Assembly (NCBI GenBank): GCA_035578175.1
Contig: JAQMRL010000001.1
Coordinates: 60,721,553-60,785,552 of the forward strand
DNA: 64,000 nt
Direction of reading: 5' to 3'
Source of the DNA: Catonia carolina
Lineage: Eukaryota > Arthropoda > Insecta > Hemiptera > Achilidae
Positions within the stretch are counted from its first letter, which is position 1. Each line of letters opens with the position of its first letter. Under the pieces are notes generated by a model. It worked only from the letters and a program-made list of their open reading frames with translations. It had not been told where the DNA came from and searched no databases. This document shows, one piece after another, positions 1 to 12,000 of the stretch. The translations under genes and the position numbers were made by a program.

Positions 1-79
1 TTAACTTGTAAAATATCCCTACAAGATTTATATACTATTTATAAAATTGTACCCAGATGAATTTGTTTTTTTTTTATAA

Positions 80-243
80 AGTTGCATCAATAGCTTGGTT
101 GTTAGCGAATATAGTGGGTTATCTAACTTAAACGATAATGGTGGGTTTTGACTCGTAATAATTTCCAGTCCCTAGTCAGGAGTTGAACTCAGGACCTCCA
201 CGTTGTAGGCTAGCACGTTCCCACTATGCTACAGAGGCAGCCT
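80..243 (-). repeat. tRNA-derived SINE (family B)
   Basis: Read on the minus strand, the element starts with a tRNA-like head near 243 with an A-box-like CATAGTGGG and a B-box-like GAGTTCAACTCC. A body ending in AACCCACTATA follows. The same head-plus-tail arrangement recurs at 23946 and 41737, which supports a dispersed family rather than a true tRNA gene. Confidence 0.6.
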
Positions 244-1404
244 ATAACATAAGTTTATATTTTTTATTATTATATAAATATTAATGTACGATAATAGTTC
301 ACCTGAAGTATATATTTTCAAAAAAATATCATTTTCCTTAAATAGGAAATAAATTATTAATAAATAATACAAAATTCAACCTTTATTTTTACTTCTTTTA
401 AAATTAACTGGTTTACTTGTTCTTAAAGTGTTCATATCTTAGAAGTAAAAAGAAAGGACCTAAAAATTTAAATAATTAATGCTTTTAACATGGATATGGT
501 TATAACAGTTATTTCTATATTGTAATGGTGTAGTAGATTCTGCTTATCAGTAGTAAAGGAAGGTAATAAAAGTTGATCATGTATTGTTTTTCATTTCTCA
601 TTTTTAATTACGTTTAAGGCCATTTTTTTCAAGATGATTGGTGCATATTATTTGGTTCATATCAATTTTTGTTATAATTTGAATTCTTTTATATTTTTCA
701 TATTGTAATAAAAATTTAATAGTTTTTCATAATTTATTTTACTGGCTTTTTAGTGCATGTCTCGCTATACATCAGCTGTTGCATTTTTTGAACGGCTTTT
801 TTTATTGCTAGGCTTCTTGGTATGGATTATCTTGTTAAATGAAATAGTTTCAGATTTATTTGCGTGCATGTACAGTATTATTATATTTTTTTAAGACAGT
901 CTTCTATTTTTTGTTATATTATATATTAGGGTAAGATGTTTTAAATTATTTCTATAATCAAAATATTAAAATCTTTTCATCTAATGTTTTATTTTTCTCA
1001 TGCATCTGTGCAGGTGCTCATTGTATTGTCTTTTGAAGATTTGTTTCAGCAAAAGTCACCTCATTGTGATAAGCAAAGTACATTAATAGTTGAAGCTTTA
1101 GATCCATTTGCCTTCATAATTTTTTTAAATTTCCTGTTTGTGGCTTGTAAATCCTACTCTTATCCAACTCTAGTTGAACCACTGATTATTATTTTTAAGT
1201 GCTGGAATGTGTTTTATATTTTTATGTATTGTAACACAATACTGAGGCTGTATTATTAATTGTATTATTTTTTATCAAGTGATGTAGTGGATAATAAAAG
1301 TTATTAGATGCTTGCTGAACAAATATGATGTGATTCTGCTTCATTAATAAGCAAATAATTCACTTTATAGAATTTTCACAGATTTCTTTCTGTTTTTTTA
1401 GTTT
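244..1404. other. AT-rich intron sequence of the IRS gene, no gene seen
   Basis: This is AT-rich DNA with T-runs. Open frames here, for example 984-1259, have no recognisable domain and biased composition. It lies upstream of the first IRS exon in the window and is most simply intron. Confidence 0.4.
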
Positions 1405-1566
1405 GTTTAAAGTTGCATCAACTACTTTGGTTATTAGTTACTGCTATGGTATATTACAGAGCATCGGTTTGTTTTAACATGAAAAATAATTTCAGACCTT
1501 GCCGGGAATCGAACGTGGGATTACTTGTAGTGGGCAGCACAATCTACCACTCTAATCACTGGGTTC
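1405..1566 (-). repeat. tRNA-derived SINE, diverged
   Basis: The minus strand shows a tRNA-like head with AGAGTGGTAGATTGTGC and a B box GTTCGATTCCC near 1504-1515. The tail resembles that of the family-B SINE at 80-243. The copy is diverged and its ends are approximate. Confidence 0.55.
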
Positions 1567-4198
1567 AATTTTCACCAATTTTTAATCAAAACAAGCTTAC
1601 TAGTTTTTAGTAGATAGTATAATTACTAAAAAAAAAATATTTCAAATTAATTTACTTTATTTTTTAATTTAAGTTTTTGGATTTGAAATTTTTTGAGTCA
1701 TGGTTGGATTAATACAACTTTAACAATTGGCTGGCGTACTGCTGATCATATCATTTATAAAAGTCAAAGAGATTCATCTAGCATATTTGTTTTTACCAAT
1801 GTTCTGTTAATTGTACCAACCATTTTGTATTTTCCTTTCAATTTTTAACTTGCACCTGTCAATCTGCGTGTATAGCATTTCATTTGATTTACTTGCTAGT
1901 ATGTTATGTATAATCTGGAATTAAATTCATCAAAATACAAATACAGTAAACCCTCATATAATAGACACTATTAGAGCAGGGTCCGGCCCATTGTGTACGG
2001 GAGCAATATTTTTCAAAACTTTTGTATGATTTTCCCTCTGTATTACAGATTGCAACAAAATATTCATTTTTGACCCATATTCAGTAAAAATTGAACTGAA
2101 ATGTAATAGTGTACCATTAACCCTTTGGAAACAGAAGAATTGCAAAATTCAAAATGCGCTCTCAAAACAACTGTTTTATCTAACGTCACTACCGACGAAA
2201 AATTCTGAAAATATTACTGTTTATTCATATAATACGTATGCACCTTTTGAATGTAATTACAACAAAATCGCTTGATAATTCTTTGCGTTTAGGCGTGCAA
2301 AATTTTCGACTGAAAATTTTTGTGTTTACTTTATATTTTTTACTATAACGGGCTTAAATTTTAGTTTAGAAAAAAATTATAAAACATGTTTTGTAGACAA
2401 GAGTTTACTGGAATAAATGTTATTTTTTATTTAAATTTCCGTAAATATTTGACGAAGTTACAAAATGTTCAACATGACTCCATTTTCACATCACAGGGAA
2501 GCATGAAGGGATGGTATTTTACATTCTTTTCGGTGATTTCACAGAGCCACGGTTTTATTTAGGTTACAGCTGTAAGCAAAGCAATGTAAAAAATTCTTTT
2601 CCCTATAACCGTGAGTTATGAAAAATTCTGTAGGTGCAGTTAGAAGGAAGCTGTTACACATCCTTTGCAACTCGGCAAAGTGTCAGATTTTTTGCCTTTG
2701 TGATGGTAAACCCCCTCCTGAAATGTAAAATGGACTCGTCTTCTTTTTTCAAGGGCAAACGCCGTTACAGAATCGTCATAGCTTCAACACAAATTAAAAA
2801 ACATGCATGTGCGTTGACTTACACACGAGCTACACGGATTTCTAATCAAAACAAATAATTCCCAAACCATCAATACTACCTACACACTATAGAGGGAATA
2901 AAAATTTTTAAAATCGGTAGAAAATTGATAAGTTTTGCACAATCACTAAAGTTTTGTTTGTAAGGCTAGATCTGAAACTGCATTATCTACTGTGCAGTTT
3001 AATTTTTTTCGTAAGTAATCTCAGAGTGTTTTTTGATTGAAGCATAATAATAATAATTTTCCGATGTTAATTCATATATTGTCTAAATTTTTATAAAAAA
3101 AATTTATTTTGTCTTAATATCTTGTCTGTCATTTCTGTGATAAGTGCTTCAAATATCAGTGTTTTAAATCTGAGGTTTTTGATAAAGTTTTAAAACATTT
3201 TTGTTTTTTTTTGAGTTAATTATTTTTGAATTTTTATAAGGTCTGATGTACTGTATTTGAGTTCATCATACTATTTGTAGTAGCATGGTTTCTTAACTAA
3301 TAATCATCATCCTATATGGTGCTTATGAAATAAAAACAAAAATTTTGACTGCATACATAATACATATTAAGAGAAAAGAATATGAATTTTTAATATTATT
3401 ACGCCACATCTGGCTTGGTCATTGAGGTTTTGTAGCTACGAAACCTCGAAAGCTGTTAAAGAAAGCTTTCTTAAACAGCTTAAATATAATGGTTTAGCAA
3501 TATGTTTTTCCTGGAACATACTCAATCTGATTTCGAAGTAATTATTTTATAATTGTACAAAGTGATCTGTTTTTGTAGCCACTAATGCAGTAGCATTTTG
3601 ATGTAATACAGTAGCCATTTACTGTGGTTTTTGATCGTACTAAGTGGTGATCATATATGAAAATTGTGTTAGTAACACCCTAATTGATAAACTAAAATGT
3701 GGTCGCAAATTAATGATAGGTTTACATTTCTATGTGAACAGTCGTTCCTATCGTTAATACATTTTCGTTTATTTATTCATCTATTTACGAAGTCACATGT
3801 CTACTATTCTAAGAAAGAGGGATGTTTTCAATAAGTGGATACAGTATATGTATTTTATTGTATCAAAGGAGTATACACTGATCTTCCCGAATGATTCTGT
3901 AACTTAATCCCTGTTAGGCTTAATTAGACCGAATTAAGTTAAATTAATCAGATAAAAACACCTCTCTTTAATATATTTTTTAATTTATCATTTGTATTTT
4001 TTATATTTTAAACAGCCTTGAAGATAAGAAGTTGTGGAATAAAAATATGTGATAATGCAAACAGAAAAAGCTACTTGTAATTTTATACGATTCTGTTCTT
4101 ATGCATTTTATCATATGCGGCTTTTTGCCCTTTATTAACCAATGAACATAATAAGGGGTGCTTACTCTATTTACTTGCTCTTGATATGAAACATTTAT
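1567..4198. other. IRS intron; mostly unassigned AT-rich DNA
   Basis: No coding exon is recognised. At 1944 the sequence CAGTAAACCCTCATATAAT resembles the end of a pogo/Tigger element, but no matching opposite end was found, so it could be a truncated copy. Two adjacent palindromes at 3424-3480 are listed separately. Confidence 0.4.
3424..3480. repeat. Two adjacent near-perfect palindromes
   Basis: A 24-bp palindrome centred on GTAGCTAC (3424-3447) is followed three bases later by a 30-bp palindrome centred on AAAGCTTT (3451-3480). Each has one mismatched base pair. They would form back-to-back hairpins. Confidence 0.7.
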
Positions 4199-5041
4199 TA
4201 AAAATCTGGTGTGAAACACTCACACAACTTTCTTTTGGCAATGCAAATAATTAACAATATAACCTAACATTAGTAATAAAACATTAGAAATAAACAAAAA
4301 AAACTAACCTCAATAAACATAACCTAATTTTAATCATGAGTGAAAGACATAATATGAAAATCGATCTCAGTTGCCTTAAAAATACGGAAAATCACTCTTT
4401 CACGTTAAACTAGGCTCTGTAGAGAAAAATGCTCTAAATAAAAGTTGTAGATAGTTTAATTTCCTATAAATTTGATTACATACACTTAATATACAAAAAA
4501 ATGTTTGAAATAAAAGTTGTAGGATTTTAAATTCTCTACGAGTTTTATTATGTCCGTTTTTGCGCTAAAATGCATATTAAAGCCGCAATCTTTAAAAAAC
4601 ATTTTTTTTACAAGAAAACAGCCTCCCCAAGAATTTCAGCAGACATGGCGCCTACCCTATCTTGTAGAGCATAAACAATGTAGTAAATGAGGTGATTTTA
4701 AAAAAAATTGTAGGAGCTGTTTTTGAGAAAATCGCAAAAAAATGAAAAATGACACTAATTGACACTTAAATTGACACCGGAACTACTACTTCCGGTTGAC
4801 CGATTTTGATGAAAATGTTAGTGTCAGGTCCGGTAGTAATATCTAACTTAAGTTTCAAGTTCATACGATGTTTCGTTCTTGAGATATTCTGTTCACACAC
4901 ACACAGACCAATTGCTAAAAACATGATTTTTTGGGTTCAGGGGGTCTGAAAACGTGCAGATCTGGTGACAACTCGATTTCGAAAAATCAACATGAAAACA
5001 ATACTTTCCTTCCTATGTATTCATATAGGCAAGAGAAAGTT
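4199..5041. mobile_element. Non-autonomous repeat with ACTTTCTCTTGCC-type inverted ends (copy 1)
   Basis: The element carries a subterminal ACTTTCTTTTGGC near 4227 and its inverse GGCAAGAGAAAGT at 5028-5040. Inside are a short CA run and a segment with CCGGAACTACTACTTCCGG. A second, longer copy lies in the opposite orientation at 46720-47675. A fragment beginning AATCTGGTGTGAAACACTC occurs near 29728. The outer flank TCTGGTGTGAAACACTCAC is also shared. No coding capacity was recognised and the superfamily is unknown. Confidence 0.6.
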
Positions 5042-5300
5042 AAAATATAATAACTTATATTAAAAAATTTTACCCAAAGTAGATTGAATGTTCGTATTCT
5101 GGTAAATTTTGAAAGATTTAACTCGCATAGAATTTATTTATTGTTTATTTTAAAAGAATTATTAATTACATTTTCTTTTACACTATATAATATTTCATCT
5201 TGTATAATTACAAGATTTATAATAACGAGTAATGTATATTTAACATTTGTGTATGAGTTTCATATTTCAAAGTAAGTATTAACTTTTATATCTGATTTAG

Positions 5301-5475
5301 GTCTGTCTGGTGTTAGAGAGAGATGTGATAGTTTACCAACTCGTCCTCGGACAACAAGTGAAGGGGCTACAACTCACATACCGCAGCATCCTCCTCGGGG
5401 TACACATTTACGTCCTCATTCAATGTATAATAGAACTATATCATATTCGCCACCTGTGGATTCAAGCCCTGTCAG
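5301..5475 (+). CDS. chico: IRS exon a (post-PTB linker)
   Basis: The acceptor is TGATTTAG at 5300 and the donor GTTAGT follows 5475. Two leading bases complete a split codon. The 57 codons include LPTRPRTTSEG, which matches the conserved region downstream of the PTB domain in IRS proteins. The exon ends in phase 2 (AG), completed by C of the next exon to give serine. Confidence 0.88.
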
Positions 5476-6049
5476 GTTAGTTGATCTTAGTTTGATAGCT
5501 AATTTAATTAGATAAATTTAAAATTACATGATATTTTTTATAATGGTTTTGTAATTGATATTGTTAGGAATTTCTAATTTATTGTGGTTTATATTCTCAC
5601 CATGAGTTTATGTATGTATTTGTATCTACAAACTAGTTAATATTTTAATTTTCTCATATTTCTGCGGTACAGTCCAACCTCGATTATCCAGGATTCGGAT
5701 TAACCGGGGTCATGATCATCTGGGATCGTGATAATGGGAACACCTGCGTCGGCGCCGAAACAAAAGTAACTTTGCGGTCGCGACAGGGAAAATATCTTTT
5801 GTCTTTTGATGTAACATAATTGTAAGCGTGGCCGCAACTCTTGTATACCTGATTTTCTTGAAGGGTCATTATGTATGTTTGTATGTATAATGTATATTGG
5901 AAAAATCCATAATATGGTGCAATCAGTACTGAATTTCTTGGGATTTTCCACGATCTTACAAAGATTGCGGGATTTACGTGTCGTAAAAAAATTACTGGCA
6001 TTATGTGGTAATATCTGAAAGTAAGTTCGGCACATGTGTGCGTGCGCGT

Positions 6050-6086
<37 letters not shown>

Positions 6087-9000
6087 ATGTTATAACAATG
6101 TGTTTCACGTGACACTTAAGCGTCAACATCTGTTGGTATTTATGTGTCAAAAAACATTATTGTCATAAATCTATTTTAAAAATTTAAGAAAGTAGAAAAC
6201 TGTATAACAATGTCACCTATGCACCTGTATAATATACATACATACATACTTAAATATATATGGGCATTCATAAGTACAAATGTACTGTGTAATACTGTGT
6301 ATTCAGATTAAGTGGGATTTGAATTTTTCGAGGTGGGTGTAGCTGGAGGTTAGCCCAGATAATCGAGGTTGGACTGTTATTTATTTTCTTGACACTACTC
6401 ACTTTAAAAGGTTTTGGTTGATATTACAGGTTCTATATTCTTTTTAAATTTCATTTAAGTTTTTAACATAAATTTTGTGATTTGACATATAATGCATGTA
6501 TGACAGCAAATAGTTATTGTATCATATGCTGTTGATTTGTGACATCTTGTGTTCGTCTCGATTTTTACATTTATGTTGGTGGAAGTTTTGACTATTCTGA
6601 TAATAACAAGTCACATATTATCATTTAATCAGTTGTGTCAATTTTGTAATGTATTTAAATGTTTGAAGTATTTTTAATTATTTTTCCTTTTGCCATGTAG
6701 CCCTGAATCAAGAGCGTCTACTGATTCAGCTGGATCTTCACTGTCAATGGAAGGTGATGGTATGGGTTTAGGGGACGGCACTTGGGAAAGTGGTCCTGAT
6801 AGATATGGACATTCCCTTACGCCTGAGGAACCAGTTATAATGGAAGAAAATTCAGATGAATGCGAAAATGTTAACATACATTGGCACCCAGGTCAGTATT
6901 TTTTATGTGAGCATTGATAATCCAAAATTGTTTTGAATTATCATTGTACAATAAGTAATCATTGTGTTTTAGTTTAGTTTAAGTCGTATCAGCATCTTCG
7001 TTTTGAGTGCGTACATTGGGTTGAGTGACTACTTAACTTGTAATAATTCTCCAGACTCTAGCCAGAAACCATAAGTCTGCTCTGCAGCATAGTACAATGT
7101 ATACTGGGCCACGGAGATGACCAATCATTGTTTTGTTTTGTAGAACTAAACAAAAAATTTACTGATGTTTTATGTGGTTGTAAATTAAAGCTGTTTAAAT
7201 TGATTTAATAGAATAATTGAAAATTGAAAAATTGAAAAATCCTACATAGGATGTTTGATAAAATAATAAATAAAAATAAAACTAATAAAAATAAAACTAA
7301 TAAAAATTAAAAGAATAAATCTATTTCTACATGTACCATGTACAAGTCAACCAAAATGTGCAGTTTAATTAAAATTCAATCTAGTTTATTTTAGCAAACA
7401 ATTAATATTGTTATTGTCTGTTTTATTGAAATATGTTGTTGAAATTTATTTAGAATATTGTAAACTATATTAGCAGTATGTTATTGAATAATATTGCCAT
7501 ACTTTTTGTCTGCTCTACGATCTAATTTATAAAATCACCAGTTCATAAAACGTAAATGTTGTGAAAATATAAATTGTTTCTTTTTTTCATAAGTTAGAAA
7601 GAGATATGCCGTCATTTTATGAACTCTTGGTTTAGCAGTTTTGTTTAAAAAAATTATTTATTTGGTTGTTAATTATTATGAGATATTTTGTTTATTTATG
7701 TAAATAGTTAGTCTAAGTCATGAAGCAATATGTAATAAGTTCATTTATTTTACAGGCGATGATTATGTTGGACCAGACAAACAAATTTGCCCTTCGCTTA
7801 CGAACCACCTGCCTCATAAAAACTCACCAAATCCTAGCAGCAGTGGGTTTAGATCCAGCTCACCATCACAGGTAAATAACAATTCTTAAATAGCCAATTT
7901 GTGCACAAATATCTTGTATATTGTTAAATGACTGTTACCCGTGTTTCTGTATACATTTTTTGTAGCTATAGTTAGCTTATAACTGTTACAATTACAAATA
8001 TTATACCAAAATTACAAGGGTTATTTTTTCAACTTCTGATTGGTTATAAAAATAAAACTAATGAGCATAATAAAATGATTTTGTTATCAAAAGTTACATA
8101 CATCCTTGGTTACTTTTAAACATAATCACCATTTTAATTGAAGCATTTGTCATACGTGTACAAGCTTTCCAATTGCCTCTTCATAAAACGTTGCTGCCAG
8201 TGACTTGAAATGGATCTTCACAATGTCTTGAAGCTCATCGTCTGTTCGGAAGCTCTGAAACTGGTGCAAAGTTTCATGGTAATCTTCTGCATTTATCGTG
8301 GTTGCGGGTAGATATTCAAACCCAAAGTAGAAGATTCTCACTTCTGGAGTTGTGCTCATCCATGATAAAGCCTGTCCTCACAAAGCTGCAGTAATGGAAT
8401 GGCTCGTGTCAAGTATTGATAAGACATTTTTGATCATCTGGCATATAGTATATCCTTGACTTAGCGCTGAGTGACTTCCACCTGTTCCCTGAACTGAAGA
8501 ATTGGCTTGGAGGGCAAAGCTTCCAAATAGACAATGAGCTTCAAGACATTGGAAAACTCATTTCAAGTCACTGGCAGCAATGTTTTATGAATAGGCTATT
8601 GAAGCTTGTACACCGGTATCATAAATGCCTCAATTTAAATTATGATTATGTTGAAAAGTAACCAAGAATGTATGTAACTTTTGATTATAAATTTATTTTA
8701 TTATTCTCATTCTTCTTCTTCTAGTGCCAATCCGTTACCGGACGCTGGCGATCATTCTGGTAATGCTGATTTTATTCACTGCTGCGTTAAAAAGTCCCGT
8801 AGTGGATGTTTCAAACCATGTTCTCAAATTCTTTAACCAGGATATTCGTCTTCTTCCAATGCCTCTCTTGCCCTGTACTTTTCCTTGTAAAATGCATTTC
8901 TGTTTCCTTATTAAGTTTTTGCAGTACCTTAGCGTTTGATACTTTGGCCGCCCAAGATATTTTTAGAATTCTTCTGTAAGTCCACATCTCGAACGATTCT

Positions 9001-12000
9001 AGTTTCTTTTCCGTTGCTGCCGTCAAGGTCCAAGATTCTACTCCGTATAGCAAAATAGAAAATACATAACATCGGAGCAGTCTGATTTTCAGTTCCCATT
9101 TTAGATTGTGCGTTTTAAACAGTTTAGCCATTTGGATGAACGCTGCCCTTGCTTTTTCAATCCTACTTTTTATTTCCTGTGAATGATCCCAACGCTCGTT
9201 TAGTACAGTCCCAAGATATATGTATGTTGGCACCCTTTCCACTATCCTATCATTTATGGTGAACTGCACTCTTCCAATTCTTTCCTTGCTGATTATCATG
9301 ACTTTCGTTTTGTTTACATTAATTTCCAAGCCATATTTTCTACTAGTTTCCGCTACTTTCTGCATGAGACGTTGTAATCTTTGAGTAGTATCAGCAAAGA
9401 TGACGGTATCGTCGGCATATCTGAAATTATTAATCTGTTCACCATTTAATAAAATTCCGGCCTCTGTAAATTCTAGAGCTTCCTGAAAAATTGCCTCAGA
9501 GTACAAATTAAATATAAGAGGCGACAATATACACCCCTGCCGGACACCTCGAAGAATTTCCACTTGTTCTGTTTTGTCATGGTTGACTCTAACAGAGGCT
9601 GATTGATGCCAATACAGGTTTTTGATTATGCGCAAATCTTTGCCGTCCATTCCACTATCCTGTAGGACTACCATCATTTTATTATGTTGGACTCTATCGA
9701 ATGCCTTTTGGTAGTCTATGAAGCAAGCATATATACTGCAATTCATGTCCCGGCAACGTTGAAAAAGAACCTGTGTACTGAATAGGGCGTCTCTTGTTCC
9801 CAGACCTTTCATGAAGCCAAATTGTGTTGGTGATACTTGTTTCTCGCAGATTTTGTACAGTCTTCTATGTATGATTCTTAGAAATAGTTTCAGTAAGTGG
9901 CTCATAAGGCTAATTGTTCTATAATCAGTGCATTTCTTGGCTCCTTGTTTTTTAGGTAGCATTATAAACTCTGATCTCAGCCATTCTGCAGGTATTTCTC
10001 CACTATTGTATATTTCATTGAATAGGATAGTTAATTCCTTCTTAAAATCTTCATCTAAGACTTTTATTATTTCTGACTGAACATCCTCTGGTCCTGGAGC
10101 TCTTCCATCTTTCATGGCTTTAATAGCTGCTTCTACTTCGTCTACAAGGATGTCTGGGCCTGTCATAGTGTTCTCTATCTGATGTTCTCCTCTTTGATCC
10201 AAGAAAAGTTCTGACACGTAATTCTTCCACATTGCTGTAATTTGCTCTGTGTCCACCATTATGTTACCCTGGTCGTTTTCTATTTTTCCTACGGATTTCT
10301 TCTTATATCTCCCTGTTATTTCTTTGACCTTCTTATGTAAGCTAAAAGTGTCATATAGCCTGCGAAACTTCAATTTCCAAGCATTTGTCTTTAAGTTCTT
10401 GTTCTTTAGCCTCTTTTATTTTTCTTCTTATTTGGTTATTGATGGATTTATATACGTCCTTGTCTCCCTCTATCTTTTTCCTCCTTCTCTCATCCATCAA
10501 TTCCAGGATCTCATCAGTCATCCAGGGTTTCTTCTTAACCACATCCGCATTATTCTCATTAGTTGTTATTTTTATAACCAACCAGAGGTTGAAAAAAAAT
10601 AACCCTCCTTTTTCACCGTCTGTAAATAGTTAATGATTTACAAACGTGTCGGTTTTGTTAGTATCTTTATTTTTTCTCTTAAATTTTTAATTTGGTTGCC
10701 TCAGGCGTTTACTTTTTAAGAAATTATTGTTTCTTAGTATCCAAAGAAGTTAGTACCTTTGTATTAATTTTATTTTCTCTCTTGTGGAGTTTAGTGTATA
10801 GAAGGGTATATGATCAACCAGAGATTTAATTTTGAAACCTTCACATAATCAAATTAACTACGAGAACAATGTAATAATAATGTAGAAATAATTTAGGGTT
10901 ATGTTTTCTGTTTTTCTCTTTTATTTAGGGAAGTGATTTTGAAAATAATATTTTTTTACGTCTATTTTCTTACTCAGTTCTTGTATTAACCTTTAAAACA
11001 CGGGATGCTGTTTCAGTGGCTTTTAACAACAGATGTGTTCAGAGAGTTTTAAAAGAGACGCTCCGTACTAATTGTCAACTTAACCACAGGAAATAGTATA
11101 GTTTTCTTGCAGGGAATTTTCTAATGTGTGTAACAGTGCAATCAGAAATAAAATATCATGAAAGGGAAATTTTTTATTTCAGTTTAAAATGTTGGTAGCA
11201 CGTAAGAAAATCCAGTTTTTTGTCGTAGAAGAGATGAATGGTTGTAACACCCACACAAATTAAAATACACGTGTTTCTTGTGTGTGTATGTGAAGTATGA
11301 ATGTTTATACGTTGGTAGTTTGCCCTTGAAAAGGCAGAAGGTCTCATTTAACAGGTTTACGAACGAATTTATACAAAAATGAATGATTTTTGTTAGTATT
11401 GCATTGGCTTAGTAAAAGCTCTGCCATTTGCGTTCCAGACCTCTTACAATGTTTATCAAAACATGTATTTATACAGTAAGCAATGTGCTATTCAGCTTTG
11501 CCCATAAGAACAGCCCTAAGTAAATAAGATAAAAGAGTTTATTCGCAAGATCGTTATGATAAATTTGAAGGACATTTTTGTAAAAACATGTACTATTTAA
11601 AAAATTTGTAACTCTTTACAAATTTTTCGGAAAATGAATTGAAAATTACCCATTTTTAAAGAAAATTCTTCTTTACAAAATATATTCTATAAAATATTTT
11701 GATAAACTGAATTTTAAGCCCTTCAGAGTAAAAAATGTACACCAAGTACTTTATATTACCGTGCGAAATTTTTCGCTAGCCACAGCGAAGACAATAGTAA
11801 AGTTATTTTCAAAATGTTATATTCAAAAAATTGGTACGCATTTCATAAATTAACTGTATTTTTTTCAGAATTTTATATCTATTAGTAAATAAGATAAAAG
11901 AATTTATTTGCAAGACTCTTATGATTAGTTTGATGTTTTGCAAAATTACTAAAACAGTCCGTACGTTAAAGGTTAAATTAAATGTTTCATTCATTTTTTG

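Larger units (their letters stand above)
8015..10608. mobile_element. Foldback mariner with two 3' ends, interrupted by a LINE
   Basis: The left arm (about 8015-8252) read on the minus strand encodes a mariner transposase C-terminus around ATFYEEAIGKLVHV. The right arm (about 8510-8711 plus 10561-10608) read on the plus strand encodes the same C-terminus, with YHKCLNLNYDYVEK before a stop at about 8660. Both ends are therefore 3' ends facing outward, and the helix-turn-helix end is missing. Terminal repeats are GGGTTATTTTTTCAAC on the left and GTTGAAAAAAAATAACCC on the right. The plus-strand copy keeps only the third catalytic aspartate region, degraded. A LINE at 8712-10548 splits the right arm. 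The 5' flank has TA at 8013-8014. The 3' flank is mutated, so that end is approximate. Confidence 0.82.

Noticed and set aside
984..1259. 91-codon frame upstream of the IRS exons, tested as a PTB or PH exon
   Set aside because: No PH or PTB motif, hydrophobic AT-driven composition, and no fitting splice phase.
1944..2360. pogo/Tigger MITE
   Set aside because: Only one end (CAGTAAACCCTCATATAAT) is convincing. No inverted partner was found.
5684..6115. 143-codon open frame on the minus strand
   Set aside because: It lies across a CA microsatellite inside a pogo-like MITE. The long frame follows from repeat composition.
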